From NCBI GenBank assembly GCA_016841525.1, contig JAENYZ010000001.1, positions 558,001 through 622,000 of the forward strand: a stretch of 64,000 nucleotides of DNA. Direction: 5' to 3'. The position numbers and the translations under genes are program-made. Positions 62,246 through 64,000 of this stretch are shown here, one piece after another (position 1 is the first letter of the stretch; each line of letters opens with the position of its first letter). The notes below the pieces were generated by a model. The model saw only the letters and a program-made list of their open reading frames with translations. It was not told where the DNA came from and made no database searches. Source of the DNA: Anaerolineaceae bacterium. GTDB taxonomy: Bacteria; Chloroflexota; Anaerolineae; Anaerolineales; Anaerolineaceae.

Positions 62246-62431
62246 CTATTTAGTGGATTTGGTTAATGTACGGATGCAACGGGTGCACAAAGTCTTACGA
62301 ACCATTCGTCCGTTTTCAAATACCGTGACCTTTTGAAGGTTTGGTTTGAATTGTCGTTTTGTTGCTCGCATGGAGTGGCTTCGGCTTTGACCAAAGGTGG
62401 TCTTTTTTCCGCACTTTTCACAGATCGCCAT
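62246..62431 (-). CDS. rpmB: 50S ribosomal protein L28
   Basis: A 61-aa protein in the zinc-binding (C+) form: MAICEKCGKKT supplies one CxxC pair and LCTRCIRTLTK the other. The core SRSHSMRATKRQFKPNLQKV is the L28 signature. GAAAGGACGACATC precedes ATG 62431. The minus strand orientation opposite to rpe and the Asp23 gene is the same as in Bacillus. Confidence 0.96.
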   Translation of the reverse strand: MAICEKCGKKTTFGQSRSHSMRATKRQFKPNLQKVTVFENGRMVRKTLCTRCIRTLTKSTK

Positions 62432-62551
62432 GATGTCGTCCTTTCAAATACTTTAAAGTATAATTACCAGGTTTGGGTACTTCTTTATCCCAAACAAGGA
62501 ATGATTTTACCACACAGAAATTAAAGCATCAAGCAAGTTGGTGAGGAAAAT

Positions 62552-62917
62552 ATGGCAGAAATTGAAAACAAACACAACGAATTAGGAAGCATTCTGATAC
62601 AAAAAGATGCAATTGCTTCGATTGCACGGCAAACAACGCTTCAGTCCTATGGTGTTGTTGGATTGTCTCCCAAGAACCTCATAGAAAATATTCGTCGGCT
62701 ATTCAACAAAGATGCCAAATTTGGCGTAGAAGTCGAATTTGAGCACGATGGATTGGTGATCGATATTTATATCGTTGTCGAATATGGCACGCGTATCAAA
62801 AGCATCACCAATAGTGTTGTGAATAGTGTAAAATACAACGTCGAAAAAACGGTAGGTTTACCCGTTCGACGGATCAATGTGCATGTTCGCGGCTTGCGTA
62901 TCAGCAACATGGATTAA
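62552..62917 (+). CDS. Asp23/Gls24-family protein (YloU-like)
   Basis: A 121-aa protein of the Asp23/Gls24 (DUF322) family. It has the family pattern LGSILIQKDAIASIARQTTL, GVVGLSPKN, GLVIDIYIVVEYGTRI (about 67-82), then VVNSVKYNVEKTVGLPVRRINVHVRGL (in two parts). No signal or membrane segment. Such proteins sit at the membrane in Gram-positives and are linked to envelope stress; YloU is always next to the DAK2 kinase YloV, as here. GTGAGGAAA is the ribosome site. Confidence 0.93.
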   Translation: MAEIENKHNELGSILIQKDAIASIARQTTLQSYGVVGLSPKNLIENIRRLFNKDAKFGVEVEFEHDGLVIDIYIVVEYGTRIKSITNSVVNSVKYNVEKTVGLPVRRINVHVRGLRISNMD

Positions 62918-62973
62918 TTTATTTTATTTAATTGAAAGATTGAAGTTATTGTGTTTTTATTTATTGGAGAATT

Positions 62974-64000
62974 ATGAGTGCTCCCGAACTAACAAAATTA
63001 TCGACAGCTGAAAGACATAAGCTGGTATCTGTCCCGATTGATGGACAGGGTTTGAAAACACTGCTTGAAGCAGGCATGATATGGCTGAAGACAAACCAGC
63101 AAACAGTCAACAGTTTGAATGTTTTTCCTGTGCCGGATGGGGATACCGGCACAAATATGGTCCTAACCATGCAAGCTGCTTTTGATGAGGTCTCAACCTC
63201 AGGTTCATCAAATGTAGGGCAGCTTGCCCACAGCATTGCCCGGGGTGCATTAATGGGCGCCAGGGGCAATTCAGGCGTTATCCTGTCACAAATTTGGCGA
63301 GGTTTTGCCCGCGCATTAAATGACCACCCCACTATGGATGTCAAACTCCTGGCTGATGCCCTTGAAGAAGCCAGGGCAACCGCTTATAAAGGCGTTGTTC
63401 GACCCGTAGAAGGAACCATCCTGACGGTTATCAAAGATATCGCCGCTCAGGCAGCTGTCTCTGTTCAACGAACCTCCAGTTTCACGGAAGTTCTGTGGGA
63501 TATCGTTGAAGCAGCTAACGCCTCTGTGGAACGAACACCGGACCTCCTGCCGATCCTCAAGCAAGCCGGCGTTGTGGATTCGGGCGGTAAAGGTCTGATG
63601 TTCCTTTTTGAAGGCATGTGGCGTTTCATCAATGACGACTCCCTTGATAAGGCTGTAACTGAGGTTTTACCATTGTCAGAAATGGACCTGGAAAACGCAA
63701 TGGAAACCGTTGAAGAGGGACAGGATTATGAAGTGGTGATTGACTTCACCCCACAAGAATCCTTTAACCTTGAAGAATATTATGATGAACTATCAAAAAT
63801 TGGCACATCCATTCAGGTGGGTGAAGGGGATGGCATGTACCGGATGCACATCCACGTGCCTTTAGAAAGTCGTTATCAGCCGATCGATCACACAATGAAT
63901 TTAGGCACCATTCAAAAGGTGATGATGGAAAACCTTGTGGCTCAGATGGATGAGCGTAAAAACAATAAAAACCCAAAGATAAAGCTGACGCCTGTTCAAC
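62974..64000 (+). CDS. DAK2-domain fatty-acid kinase-like protein, YloV/FakA family (partial, runs off right edge)
   Basis: 342 residues are visible of a protein normally 540-560 aa long. N-terminal DAK2/DhaL ATP-binding domain (about 25-215): NSLNVFPVPDGDTGTNMVLT (Asp triad binding Mg-ATP, about 46-65), RGALMGARGNSGVILSQIWR (about 89-108), RPVEGTILTVIKD, and KQAGVVDSGGKGLMFLFEG (about 191-209). The DAK1-like middle domain begins at about 235 (YEVVIDFTP). In Firmicutes FakA phosphorylates fatty acids held by FakB (DegV) proteins, two of which lie at 43357 and 44304. Start ATG 62974 has GGAGA 4 bases before it. The end is beyond the window. Confidence 0.92.
   Translation, partial: MSAPELTKLSTAERHKLVSVPIDGQGLKTLLEAGMIWLKTNQQTVNSLNVFPVPDGDTGTNMVLTMQAAFDEVSTSGSSNVGQLAHSIARGALMGARGNSGVILSQIWRGFARALNDHPTMDVKLLADALEEARATAYKGVVRPVEGTILTVIKDIAAQAAVSVQRTSSFTEVLWDIVEAANASVERTPDLLPILKQAGVVDSGGKGLMFLFEGMWRFINDDSLDKAVTEVLPLSEMDLENAMETVEEGQDYEVVIDFTPQESFNLEEYYDELSKIGTSIQVGEGDGMYRMHIHVPLESRYQPIDHTMNLGTIQKVMMENLVAQMDERKNNKNPKIKLTPVQ

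Overview
The window looks like chromosomal DNA of a fermentative Chloroflexota bacterium, most likely class Anaerolineae (Anaerolineaceae-like). This is inferred from what I recall of the families, not from a search. The pointers are large secreted Ig/cadherin-like, BNR, Kelch and PKD proteins, a recurring C-terminal YLPL(I)xR motif, an ADP-forming acyl-CoA synthetase, a four-cysteine L28, a CTC-type L25 and Bacillus-like housekeeping gene order at the right end. Coding density is high. There are no phage, integrase or classical IS transposase genes and no CRISPR array.

Layout. (1) 1-1300: the tail of an unknown gene, then a nest of palindromic dispersed repeats around a DUF559 (Vsr-like) endonuclease gene broken by one in-frame stop. 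(2) 1429-12482: a surface/secretome island of six exported proteins, including a 66-aa secreted peptide and a 1194-aa Asp-box protein behind a long leader. (3) 12742-18601: an ECF sigma factor with a membrane DUF5667 partner, a secreted subtilisin, an MBL-fold hydrolase and a membrane protein. (4) 18602-27560: another repeat pair, a membrane protein with gyrB, a three-gene ABC-2 exporter followed by dinB, and a GT4 glycosyltransferase. (5) 27622-32129: tRNA-Thr(CGT), UDP-glucose dehydrogenase, a YhfC-like intramembrane protease and an acyl-CoA synthetase. (6) 32228-39739: a translationally coupled operon of a degenerate UvrD-like helicase, an intact UvrD helicase, an Fe-S PD-(D/E)XK nuclease and RecJ, which together look like a split AddAB/RecBCD-type end-resection machine. 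(7) 40068-50539: ExeM/NucH nuclease, two DegV/FakB proteins, a C11 peptidase, a self-regulated HTH plus membrane-protein pair, and a VWA protein. (8) 50847-57282: L25, then a minus-strand housekeeping run (mnmA, small membrane protein, S9 peptidase, trmI, Nudix), and TatD. (9) 57357-64000: two orphan response regulators, a PP2C phosphatase and an SH3 protein diverging from a Ser/Thr kinase, then rpe, rpmB, an Asp23 protein and a DAK2 kinase (YloV/FakA). This order closely mirrors the Bacillus prpC-prkC-(rsgA)-rpe-rpmB-yloU-yloV neighbourhood.

How the genes connect. The right end joins reversible Ser/Thr phosphorylation (kinase and PP2C) to housekeeping genes. The DAK2 kinase there could act on fatty acids bound by the two DegV proteins 18 kb away. 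Regulatory DNA shows sigma-70-type promoters, often the extended -10 form TGnTAWAAT without an evident -35. Several genes have a -10 box so close to the start codon that a leaderless or nearly leaderless mRNA is likely.
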